A stretch of DNA of 64,000 nucleotides. It comes from Myroides fluvii. Lineage in GTDB: Bacteria; Bacteroidota; Bacteroidia; Flavobacteriales; Flavobacteriaceae. Position 1 is the stretch's first letter. Each line of letters starts with the position of its first letter. The notes beneath the pieces were generated by a model. The model saw nothing but the letters and a program-made list of their open reading frames with translations. It was not told the origin of the DNA and ran no database searches. A program made the translations under genes and the position numbers. The DNA is taken from the NCBI RefSeq assembly GCF_009792295.1, contig NZ_CP039934.1, forward strand, positions 326,001 to 390,000, in the 5' to 3' direction. Shown here in pieces: positions 1-8,635 of the stretch.

Positions 1-1129
1 CCCAATCAAACCCTAAGCGTTTCAGAATCAAGAACAACACTTTAAAGTGATAATCTTGCTCATTTCCAACGGTATAGACCATCCCTCCAATATCAGAAAA
101 ATCTTTTACACGTTGAATCGCTGTACCGATATCTTGTGTCATGTACACGGATGTACCATCTCCACGAAGGACTAACTTTTCATCTAATCCATCGTCTGTT
201 AAGTCAATCCAAACAGAATTATCTTCTTTTTTAAAGAATACACCACGTGCTAATCCGTCTTCAACAACATCTTTACCTAGCAAATACGTATCACTTTCGT
301 AATAGTTCTTATCAAAATCGATTCCCAAGTTTGCATAAGAAACGGCAAAACCATCATATACCCATTGGTTCATCATTTTCCATAACTCAATTACTTCAGG
401 CTTTCCAGCTTCCCAATCCAATAGCATTTCTTTTGCCTCCTTTATAATTGGCGCTTCTAATTTAGCTTGATCTTCTGTCAGACCACTCGCCATCAGATCT
501 TTAATTTGAGCCTTGTACTCCACATCAAATTTCACGTAGTAGTTTCCTACTAGTTTATCGCCTTTTAATCCTGTTGAGGTTGGAGTTTCTCCATTGCCAA
601 ACTTTTGCCAAGCCAGCATAGACTTACAAATATGGATTCCTCTATCGTTGATAATTTGTGTTTTATACACCTTTTTCCCCGAAGCTTTTAAAATTTCAGC
701 AACCGAAAATCCAAGTAAGTTATTGCGTACGTGACCTAAGTGTAACGGTTTATTTGTATTAGGCGAAGAATATTCAACTAATACTGCTTTATCATTTGCG
801 TCTGGAGTTTTAAACCCATAGTGTTCCTCTTTATTCATCTCCGCAAAAGAAGATAAATAGTAACTTTCTGCAACAACTAGATTCAAAAATCCTTTTACGA
901 CATTAAACCGCTCTATTTCAGTTGTATTTTCAACTAAATACTCACCGATTTTAGTTCCTATTTCGATAGGATTTCCTTTAATCTGTTTTAAAAATGGAAA
1001 AATAACAACTGTAATATCTCCTTCAAATTCTTTCCTAGTAACTTGATATTCTACTTTATCAATTACTACATCGTACAGCTCTTTGGCTGCATTTATAATC
1101 TGAGGAGTTAAAATCTGATTCAACATCAT
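1..1129 (-). CDS. argS: arginyl-tRNA synthetase, partial (3' end beyond window)
   Basis: Class I aminoacyl-tRNA synthetase that charges tRNA-Arg in the cytoplasm. About 376 N-terminal residues are present; the frame runs open to the window edge and the rest (family length near 590) lies outside. The ArgRS N-terminal additional domain is followed by the class I signature HLGH near residue 130, preceded by EYSSPNTNKP, which is typical of ArgRS. Two adjacent ATG codons (1129 and 1126) could serve as the start; the second gives MLNQILTPQI. The KMSKS loop and the anticodon-binding domain are outside the window. Identification is secure from the HIGH-region context. Confidence 0.95.
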   Translation of the reverse strand, partial: MMLNQILTPQIINAAKELYDVVIDKVEYQVTRKEFEGDITVVIFPFLKQIKGNPIEIGTKIGEYLVENTTEIERFNVVKGFLNLVVAESYYLSSFAEMNKEEHYGFKTPDANDKAVLVEYSSPNTNKPLHLGHVRNNLLGFSVAEILKASGKKVYKTQIINDRGIHICKSMLAWQKFGNGETPTSTGLKGDKLVGNYYVKFDVEYKAQIKDLMASGLTEDQAKLEAPIIKEAKEMLLDWEAGKPEVIELWKMMNQWVYDGFAVSYANLGIDFDKNYYESDTYLLGKDVVEDGLARGVFFKKEDNSVWIDLTDDGLDEKLVLRGDGTSVYMTQDIGTAIQRVKDFSDIGGMVYTVGNEQDYHFKVLFLILKRLGFDW

Positions 1130-1294
1130 TAACAAAATTTAATAGGCAAAGATAATTCTTATTTTATCATGAATAAAATAGATAAAAGGAAAATTTATAT
1201 CCAAAGGAATTGGTTTTCTTATTTTATTTTAGAGAAGCGTTCTTTTTAATTGATTAATCCGGCTGTATTCCTTCAAAAAAGCAAAAAAAGAAGG

Positions 1295-2416
1295 CTATAA
1301 TTCCTTATTTGTTTCTCTCTTTCTATATTCTAGTGGTGGTAAATCATGTAAATCTTTAAATGCGCGATAAAAAGAGGTAGTAGAGCTAAAGCCTACCTCT
1401 ACGCCTATTTCTTTTACGGATAGCTCAGTATACTGGGAATTCGTCAACATTTGTTGCGCCTTCGATACACGAATTGCATTGACATACTGATTAAAATTAG
1501 TTTGTAACTGGTTAGAAAAAAAATAGCTCAACTCATACTTACTCGTTTCTAAAGTTTCGGCTAACTTGGTTAGACTAAGGGTAGAATCAAAGAAATACTG
1601 AATTGGCAATCCTGCTAAAGATTCTTTTATCATTTGCAAACGTTGAATATCTACATTTGATTTCGCATATTTAGTCCATTCTTTTTTGTCATTCGTTCTT
1701 GGAGCTGTAGCCTCGGACAAGGGTACAAATCGTTCACGATGCTCTTGAGGTACAAACGCGTATAGCTTAGCTATATATTGCTGAAGAAAAACTAAACTCA
1801 AAAACAACAATACAAAAATAAATAGAAGTAAGCTCACCGTCATCATCCACTTGAAATTAACAAAAAAAACGGCTACGAACAGACTGCTATTCAAAATAAA
1901 AAAACAACTAAACAACAGGAAAGGCTTCCCTTTCTTATGAGGTACATTTTTTAAAGCCGAAAGGAATAAAAAACTATAATACAACATAGAGACAAACAAG
2001 AGAGCCACGAAGGATAAAAGAAAAACCTCCTCTTCTATATCAAAAAGATCCTGGATAAAAAACTCAATCAAAGTCAATATAGCTAAGACATAAGATAAAT
2101 AAAACTCAACTATATATCCTTTATTTCGGTTGACTATTTTGTTCGACTCGATAAAACAAAAATAATAACTAGGCCAAAACAAGAATAGGAATCCCACAAT
2201 GACATGATTGACAATACGCTCACTCTGTACAATAAATACAATTAACTCAACGATTGAAAATAAAAGTATTAACCAAGTAAATTGTCGCCTTCTATCAAAG
2301 TGATTTTCTTTTGAAGGATTGATTTTACCATCTAAAACCAAAGTAAATACATTAACTACACACAGTATTGTAAGGATGATAACCGCAAAAAGACTTTCTA
2401 TCGTATACAATTCCAT
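1295..2416 (-). CDS. membrane-bound AraC-family transcriptional regulator (7 TM + HTH)
   Basis: A 373-residue protein with about seven hydrophobic segments in residues 5-220, then a cytoplasmic AraC-type double helix-turn-helix at the C-terminus (VKEIGVEVGFSSTTSFYRAF, then PPLEYRKR). The architecture implies a membrane sensor that itself binds DNA; ligand and targets are unknown. An upstream GTG at 2425 is also in frame, but the ATG at 2416 is preferred. The preceding gene stops at 2426, so only 9 bases separate the two and they are probably co-transcribed. This is one of three such pairs in the window. The family call is firm; the role is inferred. Confidence 0.85.
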   Translation of the reverse strand: MELYTIESLFAVIILTILCVVNVFTLVLDGKINPSKENHFDRRRQFTWLILLFSIVELIVFIVQSERIVNHVIVGFLFLFWPSYYFCFIESNKIVNRNKGYIVEFYLSYVLAILTLIEFFIQDLFDIEEEVFLLSFVALLFVSMLYYSFLFLSALKNVPHKKGKPFLLFSCFFILNSSLFVAVFFVNFKWMMTVSLLLFIFVLLFLSLVFLQQYIAKLYAFVPQEHRERFVPLSEATAPRTNDKKEWTKYAKSNVDIQRLQMIKESLAGLPIQYFFDSTLSLTKLAETLETSKYELSYFFSNQLQTNFNQYVNAIRVSKAQQMLTNSQYTELSVKEIGVEVGFSSTTSFYRAFKDLHDLPPLEYRKRETNKEL

Positions 2417-2425
2417 GATAAGCAC

Positions 2426-4021
2426 TTATTTTTTTTCTATTTTTTCAAGGTATTGAATAAAAAAAGAAGGATTAACACCAATACTCTTTTTAAACTCTAC
2501 AGAAAAACTACTATGAGAACCAAACCCCACAACCTCTGCTAGGTGACTAATTTTGTAGTCTCTATATTCTTTTTCAAAACGCATGAGTTTCACACTTTCT
2601 AAAAGCCTTAATTGTGTAAGATAGGTTTTAAATTCTACTTGCTTATGTTTTTGAAAAACATAAGCAAGAGCTGTTGTAGTTGCTTGACAATATTCTGCCA
2701 GCATTTCTAACGTAAGTGCGCTATTTGTAAAACGCTTTTCTTGCTCAAAGCGAAGCAAAGCTTCTATGATTGCTTTTTCCTTTTCATCACAAGGTATATT
2801 ATACCAACTCAATCCTTGAAAAAAGGCGGCTAACTCACTTTCTTTAGCTTGAACTATTTTTTGTAAAAAAGCAGTCGAAGACTCTTCCCCTGCTTCATTC
2901 TCCTTATTTCTTTTGCGTCTTATAACGAAATAAATTCCTGGAGCCAACAACAAAACAACTAAAAATGAAACAATTACAACTAAATACTTTTTATTTTTAG
3001 TTGTAATTTCATCTTTAAATTGTTGCTGTTGTTCTAATAATTCATTAACTGTTTTTGTTCTAAACGCTTCTTTTTCGTGTCGTTCATTCAAGTACAATTT
3101 ATTATACTTGCTATAATTTTCCCAATCCTCAATGGATTCATAATATTCTCTCAAATAATCATAACAAGTTTCCTTGAGATCTCTATTATCATTAACTATC
3201 GCTATATGTAACCCTTTGTGATAGTAATCTAAAACTTGATTAGCTGTAACCGGGCGCTGTTGTAACACATAAAGTTTTGCTAATCCTGCATAAATATATC
3301 CTAAAGCAAGGTAATCTTCAATGTCCTCCTCCTTCCTGATATATTCATATCCCTTATCATATGCTTTTTCTGCCTTGTCATATTGCTTGAGTTCTAGGTA
3401 ATTGATTCCTCTATCCTGTTCTAGCGAACACATATAGTGGTTATAATGAATAAGTGCTGTGCCAACTTTAGCGATATAACTTTCCGCACGCTGGATACTC
3501 AATAGAGCTTCATTATAATTTTTTTGATCATAATAATAAGCTGACAATAAATGATAATAATAAAAATAGGAAAAATTGCGATCATGTTCACCTGGAACAA
3601 GTGGAATTACAGTTTCAATCTTATCAAAATACAACTTAGCCTCATTAAAAAGACCCAAACGACTGTATTCAGCTCCAACGAAACCATACAAACGGCTCAA
3701 CCATTTATAGCTTTTGTTTTTTTCTGCTAAATCAATCGCTTGAAAAGCATATTGTAAAGAAGTTGGAATATTAAATTCATCGTGATAAAGATAGGCATGT
3801 ATAAAGAGAGCGTGTACTTTCACATGAATATCAGTCTCATTTTTATAAATTGAATCCACCAAGAAAAAAGCTCTTTCTTTATTTTTCGATCGAACCTCTG
3901 TGAGGATATTTGCCAATAGCATTTCTGATTTACTTACTTGTGCTTGTGCCAAGGTGCAAATGAGAAGAACGATAAGTATCCCAAAATTTCTTTTTTTCTT
4001 CATCCATTTTTTATTTAACAT
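2426..4021 (-). CDS. TPR-containing AraC-family regulator with one TM segment
   Basis: 531 residues. It has an N-terminal signal-like hydrophobic stretch (FGILIVLLICTLAQA), then tetratricopeptide-like helical repeats over roughly residues 30-330, a transmembrane helix near 345-365 (LVVIVSFLVVLLL), and a cytoplasmic AraC-type HTH at the C-terminus (LAEVVGFGSHSSFSVEFKK, NPSFFIQYL). This layout is common in Flavobacteriia: periplasmic TPR sensor, one TM helix, DNA-binding output. It is followed within 9 bases by a 7-TM AraC protein, so the two probably act together or cross-regulate (inference). An alternative ATG lies six codons in. Target genes are not evident; the nearest candidate is the divergent secreted protein at 4667. 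Confidence 0.82.
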   Translation of the reverse strand: MLNKKWMKKKRNFGILIVLLICTLAQAQVSKSEMLLANILTEVRSKNKERAFFLVDSIYKNETDIHVKVHALFIHAYLYHDEFNIPTSLQYAFQAIDLAEKNKSYKWLSRLYGFVGAEYSRLGLFNEAKLYFDKIETVIPLVPGEHDRNFSYFYYYHLLSAYYYDQKNYNEALLSIQRAESYIAKVGTALIHYNHYMCSLEQDRGINYLELKQYDKAEKAYDKGYEYIRKEEDIEDYLALGYIYAGLAKLYVLQQRPVTANQVLDYYHKGLHIAIVNDNRDLKETCYDYLREYYESIEDWENYSKYNKLYLNERHEKEAFRTKTVNELLEQQQQFKDEITTKNKKYLVVIVSFLVVLLLAPGIYFVIRRKRNKENEAGEESSTAFLQKIVQAKESELAAFFQGLSWYNIPCDEKEKAIIEALLRFEQEKRFTNSALTLEMLAEYCQATTTALAYVFQKHKQVEFKTYLTQLRLLESVKLMRFEKEYRDYKISHLAEVVGFGSHSSFSVEFKKSIGVNPSFFIQYLEKIEKK

Positions 4022-4520
4022 TCAATACCATCGCGCTCATTTGAATAATCATAACCACATCCTCAATCGCAATTACTTGGGCAATCCTAAATTTTTAAAG
4101 CGAATCAATGCTATTTCTATCAAACATGCAAATTACGAAAGAATTTCAGACTTTTTAAAATCTATTATTACGCTCCAAAGCCAATTTTTAAAAAAAATAA
4201 CTCTTGTTAACACAATCTCACTATTGACGAAGGTTGCGATAGATTTGAACCAACTTTTTCTAAACATCAGAAACAAACTACTACTTTACCCCTACATTCA
4301 CTGTAATTTATTCAAATTAACTGCTAATTCTCAATATGTAAATGTTAAAAAAGTCAACGAGAAAAAAGTAAAAAGACTTAATTCAAAAAAATAACCTAAC
4401 ACACTAACAGTCATTAACTTAATCAACATTACCAAATTATTAGAAAAGATTTTATTACTTTTTTGAAAAGCCTTTGCTTTCTTTTTTCGACAATTTTGAG
4501 ACAGATATAATCACAACCTA

Positions 4521-4599
4521 GGAAGGCTATCTTTTTCGTGCGTTGCGTTTTACGTAGCAGCACTTCGTCGTCCCCACAACAAGTATACAGATACCTTCC
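4521..4599 (+). other. inverted repeat enclosing a possible structured leader
   Basis: GGAAGGCTATCT at 4521-4532 pairs with AGATACCTTCC at 4589-4599 with a single bulged C, enclosing about 56 bases that include GTGC...GCAC elements. It lies 70-145 bases upstream of the secreted-protein start at 4667, so it may be part of its 5' leader. Expression is not known. Confidence 0.35.
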
Positions 4600-4608
4600 T
4601 TCTTGTGA

Positions 4609-4627
4609 GAGACTTTAACTAAGTCTC
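4609..4627 (+). other. perfect 7-bp hairpin just upstream of the 4667 gene
   Basis: GAGACTT, five-base loop TAACT, AAGTCTC. No T-run follows, so it is not a terminator. The right arm ACTAAGTCT recurs in the terminator after the same gene (5991-5999). Confidence 0.4.
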
Positions 4628-4666
4628 CTATCATACTATTTCTGTAAAAAATGAACCAAAATTGCT

Positions 4667-5947
4667 ATGAAACGAAAAAAAAATCAGATTCTATTCAGCC
4701 ATTTAATCTTCTTATTCTTTAGTTTGTCTTTGGCATTTACGAGCACAGCTGGGAATGCCAATTGTACAAATCCACCAAACTCTATTTTGCTTACTCCAAC
4801 TAGAACAGTATTAGAAGCAGGAAAATCGTACCACATTAATGAAAACACAACCTTAACAGGAAATAGTCTTACCATAAAAGCTGGTGCTAAATTATACATT
4901 CCTACAGGTGTAGTTCTTCAAGCTGGAGGCACCATGCACATGGAGGGAGGAGAAATCAACATCTGTGATCATGCTGGTTTTTTCTTCAAAGGAGCGGTAA
5001 ATATTGGGAAATTAGCGAGTCAAAAGGACGCTATTATCAATGTAGGAAATTTTAGTTTTTTTAGCGTTAATGGATCCATCAGTCAACTTGACCCTTCTAG
5101 CGGAAACGCAGATACCCCTGGCAAAGCACAATTTAATTTAGGGGATGGTGCAAATATCAATGTTTGCGCTACCCTATCTATTGCTTCCCTTCACTATCCG
5201 ATGGTTAACTATGTTGGTGTTGGTGATGTCAATGCCAATGTAGTCAATCGCGCTCCTGCCGCAGGTACGCCTGGCGCACGCTTATCTGAATCAGAATTCG
5301 TCAATTGGTTTGCCTTAGCCGGTTTGGCGCACGTATCACCAGGAAACGCAAACTTGTGTACCAATGCTTCGGCTTGTCAAGACATGTGGCCTCCAGGGCT
5401 AAAACAAGAGATTGAGGGTATCTGTTCTGAAACGGGAGGAAATACCAATCCCAAACCCGCATTAACCCTAACCAAAACGGGTAAATTTAACGAAACAAGT
5501 GAAAATGAAGGATATGCGAGTATTGGAGAGACTATAACGTATACTTTTAAAGTAAAAAACACAGGAAATGTTCCTTTGCGAAGAATTCTAATTACAGATG
5601 ATCGTTTAACAGATCTTCCTACACCTGCGTACATGAGTGGAGACACCAACAACGATGGTTTACTCGATACCACAGAGACCTGGACCTATCAAGCGATTTA
5701 CACCCTAAAAGAAGAAGATATAGATCGAAATGCAGTATATAACATTGCTACAGTAAAAGGTTCTGATTTCAAGTATAATACAGCTACTGCAACTTCTTAT
5801 GATCCTAATCCATTACCTTTAGACACACCGGATCACCCAGGCGTGCTAGCTGACTGTCCTAAATGTACGATTGTACTATTAAAAGAGTACTTCCTTTTAG
5901 TCACCAATCCACATATTATACAATTAATGAGAAACCTCGATGATTAA
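4667..5947 (+). CDS. secreted surface protein with DUF11/DUF7507-like repeat domain
   Basis: 426 residues. The N-terminal signal peptide (hydrophobic FSHLIFLFFSLSLAF then TSTAGNA) targets export. Residues about 30-230 look like a beta-helix/adhesin region rich in Gly, Asn and Ala (TLTGNSLTIKAGAKLYIPTG). Residues about 265-375 match the conserved DUF11-like fold of Gram-negative surface proteins (ALTLTKTG, GETITYTFKVKNTGNVPL, TAT). I see no obvious T9SS type A or B C-terminal signal: the tail LVTNPHIIQLMRNLDD is unusual, so secretion across the outer membrane is uncertain and the C-terminus may be altered. It stands alone, with hairpins before it and a strong terminator after it. Confidence 0.7.
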   Translation: MKRKKNQILFSHLIFLFFSLSLAFTSTAGNANCTNPPNSILLTPTRTVLEAGKSYHINENTTLTGNSLTIKAGAKLYIPTGVVLQAGGTMHMEGGEINICDHAGFFFKGAVNIGKLASQKDAIINVGNFSFFSVNGSISQLDPSSGNADTPGKAQFNLGDGANINVCATLSIASLHYPMVNYVGVGDVNANVVNRAPAAGTPGARLSESEFVNWFALAGLAHVSPGNANLCTNASACQDMWPPGLKQEIEGICSETGGNTNPKPALTLTKTGKFNETSENEGYASIGETITYTFKVKNTGNVPLRRILITDDRLTDLPTPAYMSGDTNNDGLLDTTETWTYQAIYTLKEEDIDRNAVYNIATVKGSDFKYNTATATSYDPNPLPLDTPDHPGVLADCPKCTIVLLKEYFLLVTNPHIIQLMRNLDD

Positions 5948-5974
5948 CCTCTCGTTAAAAAAATAATCTATACG

Positions 5975-6007
5975 CAAGACTTAGTAATCAAACTAAGTCT
6001 TTTTTTA
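5975..6007 (+). terminator. rho-independent terminator after the 4667 gene
   Basis: Stem AAGACTTAGT / ACTAAGTCTT with six-base loop AATCAA, followed by an unbroken T-run. Confidence 0.85.
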
Positions 6008-6046
6008 TCATCTTCCCCCAGTTCTTTTCCTATCCGCTTTTTTACC

Positions 6047-6054
6047 TATATTTG
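6047..6054 (+). promoter_or_regulatory. TAnnTTTG -7 box for the 6078 gene
   Basis: TATATTTG lies 23 bases before the ATG at 6078 and matches the Bacteroidota -7 consensus. No clear -33 TTG at ideal spacing. Confidence 0.55.
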
Positions 6055-6077
6055 ATTCAAAATCAATCAAATTGACT

Positions 6078-6503
6078 ATGAAAAAATTCCCAGCAAAGAA
6101 AAAAGGATTCCTTGTATATCCAATCATTGCGAGTATTATTCCCGTGGTTGTTTTTTTCACCCATGAAGGTAGTCTAAAACACCTCTGGTTTGACTTTGCT
6201 CTAAGTAGTTTGCCCTTTTTGTTATTGATTTGGATCTACTTTTCTACTACCTATTGGATTCAGGACAATCACCTACATTATCGATCTGCATTTATCCGTG
6301 GAAAGATAAGCATTATTCGCATCAATGAAATTCAATTAAACAAGTCGTTATGGGTGGGATTAAAGCCAGCTCTAGCTACCAAGGGAATGATTATCACGTA
6401 CAACACCCATGATGAAATCTACATAGCCCCGATTGACAATAAAGAGTTGGCAAATGAATTAATAGAAATTAACCCTGATATTAAAACAGTAAATCACCCC
6501 TAA
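6078..6503 (+). CDS. small membrane protein with bacterial PH-like domain (bPH_4/DUF1200 type)
   Basis: 141 residues from the ATG at 6078; a TTG two codons earlier is less likely. Two hydrophobic helices (about residues 13-30 and 35-58) are followed by a C-terminal domain of about 80 residues whose strands (WIQDNHLHYRSAFIRGKISI, IRINEIQLNKSLW, GMIITYNTHDEIYIAP) fit the bacterial PH-like family PF06713. Proteins of this kind are membrane-anchored and of unknown function. It is a single gene with its own -7 box. The family call rests on pattern recognition of the IxxIxSIxxS-type strand, so it is moderately sure. Confidence 0.6.
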   Translation: MKKFPAKKKGFLVYPIIASIIPVVVFFTHEGSLKHLWFDFALSSLPFLLLIWIYFSTTYWIQDNHLHYRSAFIRGKISIIRINEIQLNKSLWVGLKPALATKGMIITYNTHDEIYIAPIDNKELANELIEINPDIKTVNHP

Positions 6504-6633
6504 TTAATAAGGAGGCATTCTTTTTGAGGGAAATTTCACGATCAGTGAATAAGGGTAAAAAACATTTCGAATCGCTATATCAATCAACGCAAGACGCAAG
6601 TGATACACAATAGAAGCTTGTACACTATAAAAC

Positions 6634-6666
6634 AAAAAAAGCCTATTCAAATGAATAGGCTTTTTT
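6634..6666 (-). terminator. terminator of the tRNA-Val cluster
   Basis: GCCTATTCA / TGAATAGGC hairpin flanked by A-runs and T-runs on both sides, so it can act on either strand. It directly follows the last tRNA-Val in transcription order. Confidence 0.85.
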
Positions 6667-6670
6667 GTTG

Positions 6671-6745
6671 TGGGCGATGAGGGATTCGAACCCCCGACCC
6701 TCTCGGTGTAAACGAGATGCTCTGAACCAGCTGAGCTAATCGCCC
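6671..6745 (-). tRNA. tRNA-Val (TAC), copy 5 in transcription order
   Basis: Full cloverleaf read on the minus strand: acceptor GGGCGAT/ATCGCCC, D arm GCTC...GAGC, anticodon arm TCTCG-TTTACAC-CGAGA with anticodon TAC, and T arm GGGGGTTCGAATCCCTC. Discriminator A, no encoded CCA. Last of five tandem copies. Confidence 0.97.
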
Positions 6746-6769
6746 GAATTGTATGTAATCTAAATATTG

Positions 6770-6844
6770 TGGGCGATGAGGGATTCGAACCCCCGACCCC
6801 CTCGGTGTAAACGAGGTGCTCTGAACCAGCTGAGCTAATCGCCC
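6770..6844 (-). tRNA. tRNA-Val (TAC), copy 4
   Basis: Same cloverleaf as its neighbours, but with anticodon stem CCTCG/CGAGG instead of TCTCG/CGAGA, a compensated base-pair change. Anticodon TAC; CCA not encoded. Confidence 0.97.
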
Positions 6845-6867
6845 GAATTGCGTTAATTAAAAATATG

Positions 6868-6942
6868 TGGGCGATGAGGGATTCGAACCCCCGACCCCCT
6901 CGGTGTAAACGAGGTGCTCTGAACCAGCTGAGCTAATCGCCC
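6868..6942 (-). tRNA. tRNA-Val (TAC), copy 3
   Basis: Identical to copy 4 (anticodon stem CCTCG/CGAGG). It is separated from its neighbours by AT-rich spacers of about 23-24 bases. Confidence 0.97.
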
Positions 6943-6966
6943 GAATTAACTTTTATTTAAATATTG

Positions 6967-7041
6967 TGGGCGATGAGGGATTCGAACCCCCGACCCCCTC
7001 GGTGTAAACGAGGTGCTCTGAACCAGCTGAGCTAATCGCCC
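6967..7041 (-). tRNA. tRNA-Val (TAC), copy 2
   Basis: Identical to copies 3 and 4 (anticodon stem CCTCG/CGAGG). Confidence 0.97.
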
Positions 7042-7090
7042 AAATAAATATTTCTATAAATTCGGAATATTTCAATATGTGTAAGAATGG

Positions 7091-7165
7091 TGGGCGATGA
7101 GGGATTCGAACCCCCGACCCTCTCGGTGTAAACGAGATGCTCTGAACCAGCTGAGCTAATCGCCC
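7091..7165 (-). tRNA. tRNA-Val (TAC), copy 1 (promoter-proximal)
   Basis: Same sequence as copy 5 (anticodon stem TCTCG/CGAGA). First in transcription order, about 40 bases downstream of a strong promoter. Confidence 0.97.
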
Positions 7166-7204
7166 TTTCTTAATGAACGTGTAATCATGTGTTGATTACG
7201 GGTG

Positions 7205-7234
7205 CAAATATACGACGGGATTTTATGTTTGCAA
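7205..7234 (-). promoter_or_regulatory. consensus promoter of the tRNA-Val operon
   Basis: On the minus strand, TTG (7234-7232), a 19-base spacer, then TATATTTG (7212-7205). This is the canonical Bacteroidota -33/-7 arrangement. The downstream bases CACCCG resemble those at the tRNA-Ser promoter (CACTCG). Confidence 0.85.
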
Positions 7235-7252
7235 GCTTTTTGAAACTTTTTT

Positions 7253-8470
7253 TTATAAAATTTCAGCTACCACAAACGTACTCCCTCCTATATAAATCAG
7301 GTCTTCTACCCCAGCCAAAGCTTTAGCCTGCGCATAAGCTTCTGGTATTGAATCACAAACAACTCCCTCCAATCCAAATTCCTTCGCTTTCTCTGCTAAA
7401 ATATTCCCATCTAATCCGCGAAAAATAGTTGGCTTCGCAAAGAAATATTTAGCCTCTTTAGGCAAAAAAGGCAATATACTTTGTAAATCTTTATCATTCA
7501 CCACACCAAAAACAAGATATAATTGCTTGTATCTTTCCGTTTTTAGCTGTTCCATTACAATTGAAAGACCGTGTTCATTGTGGGCCGTATCTGCAATAAC
7601 CTTCGGATTTTCTTGTAAAACCTGCCAACGTCCTTGTAATTTTGTATTTGCCACCACGTTATTCAGTCCATTTACCTCATCTTCTGCTGTGATTGAAAAA
7701 TCTTTTCGCACTAATGCAATCACCTGACGAACAGTTCGTATGTTTTTTTGCTGATAGATTCCTTTTAAATCAGAGGTCCACCCATTAGACGCAAAAGTTT
7801 CTGAAGCAAAATAAATCGGGCTTTCCATTTCCTTAGCTTTAGCGATAAAAACGGGTTTTGTTTCAGCTGTATATTCTCCTATCACTACAGGAATGTGGGG
7901 CTTTATAATTCCTGCCTTTTCTCCAGCAATTGCCGCTAGTGTATTTCCAAGAAACGCAACGTGATCTTTTCCTATATTCGTAATCACAGATACTAACGGT
8001 GTAATAATATTGGTTGCATCCAATCTACCGCCCATCCCTACTTCTATAACCGCAACATCTACCTCCTCTTCTTTAAAATACTGGAAAGCCATCCCCACAG
8101 TCATTTCGAAAAAACTCAGGGATTCACGTTCAAAAAAAACTTTATTTGCCTCGATAAAATCAACGACAAATTTTTCTGTTATCTCTTCTCCATTTATTTT
8201 GATGCGCTCTCTAAAGTCTTTTAGATGTGGTGAGGTATATAACCCTACTTTATAGCCAGCTTCTTGTAAAATAGAAGCCAACATAGAGGAAGTCGATCCT
8301 TTGCCGTTTGTACCAGCAATGTGTAAGGTTTTAATCTGCTTTTCGGGATGGTTTAAATGGGCCGCTAATTTTTCAATATTCGACAAATCTGCTTTGTAAG
8401 CAATTGCTCCTTGTTGTTGGTACATTGGAAGTTGTTCAAACATCCATAAGACAGTTTCTTGATAGGTCAT
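7253..8470 (-). CDS. folC: bifunctional folylpolyglutamate synthase / dihydrofolate synthase
   Basis: 405 residues, the usual length for FolC. The enzyme adds glutamate to dihydropteroate and extends the glutamyl tail of folates in the cytoplasm. The Mur-ligase-type ATP loop TNGKGSTSS is near residue 53 and the companion motif YTSPHLKDFRERIKINGE follows. Central-domain motifs VEVGMGGRLDATN, ITNIGKDH and GEKAGIIK are present, and the C-terminal domain starts around QGRWQ, with DTAHNEHG. It stands as a single gene downstream of the tRNA-Val promoter region on the same strand. Identification is secure. Confidence 0.95.
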   Translation of the reverse strand: MTYQETVLWMFEQLPMYQQQGAIAYKADLSNIEKLAAHLNHPEKQIKTLHIAGTNGKGSTSSMLASILQEAGYKVGLYTSPHLKDFRERIKINGEEITEKFVVDFIEANKVFFERESLSFFEMTVGMAFQYFKEEEVDVAVIEVGMGGRLDATNIITPLVSVITNIGKDHVAFLGNTLAAIAGEKAGIIKPHIPVVIGEYTAETKPVFIAKAKEMESPIYFASETFASNGWTSDLKGIYQQKNIRTVRQVIALVRKDFSITAEDEVNGLNNVVANTKLQGRWQVLQENPKVIADTAHNEHGLSIVMEQLKTERYKQLYLVFGVVNDKDLQSILPFLPKEAKYFFAKPTIFRGLDGNILAEKAKEFGLEGVVCDSIPEAYAQAKALAGVEDLIYIGGSTFVVAEIL

Positions 8471-8635
8471 GGCTTAAAAAATATAGGACGAACGCCTACG
8501 ATCACTAATTATTTTTTATAAATCTCTCTGTTTCAAATACTTTAATAAAACAACGTTTTACTTTGAAAAAGTCAATCAAAGATAGGTCGTTTTGCGGCTG
8601 TTAACCAAGTAGATTAACGTTTTTAAACCACACAA

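Larger units (their letters stand above)
4022..4666. other. 645-base intergenic region with leader inverted repeats
   Basis: This lies between two divergent genes. The left two-thirds is AT-rich with no convincing coding pattern. The right part (about 4500-4640) is less AT-rich and contains an 11-base inverted repeat with one bulged base and a separate 7-bp perfect hairpin, listed individually. I see no clear TAnnTTTG box for the gene at 4667. Confidence 0.6.

Noticed and set aside
3900..4394. 164-codon frame on the plus strand
   Set aside because: It runs antisense into the TPR-AraC gene and then through AT-rich intergenic DNA; its composition (Asn, Lys, Leu, Ile) is what random AT-rich sequence gives.
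6671..7165. Tandem near-identical units as a CRISPR array
   Set aside because: The repeats are 75-base tRNA-Val genes with complete cloverleaves.
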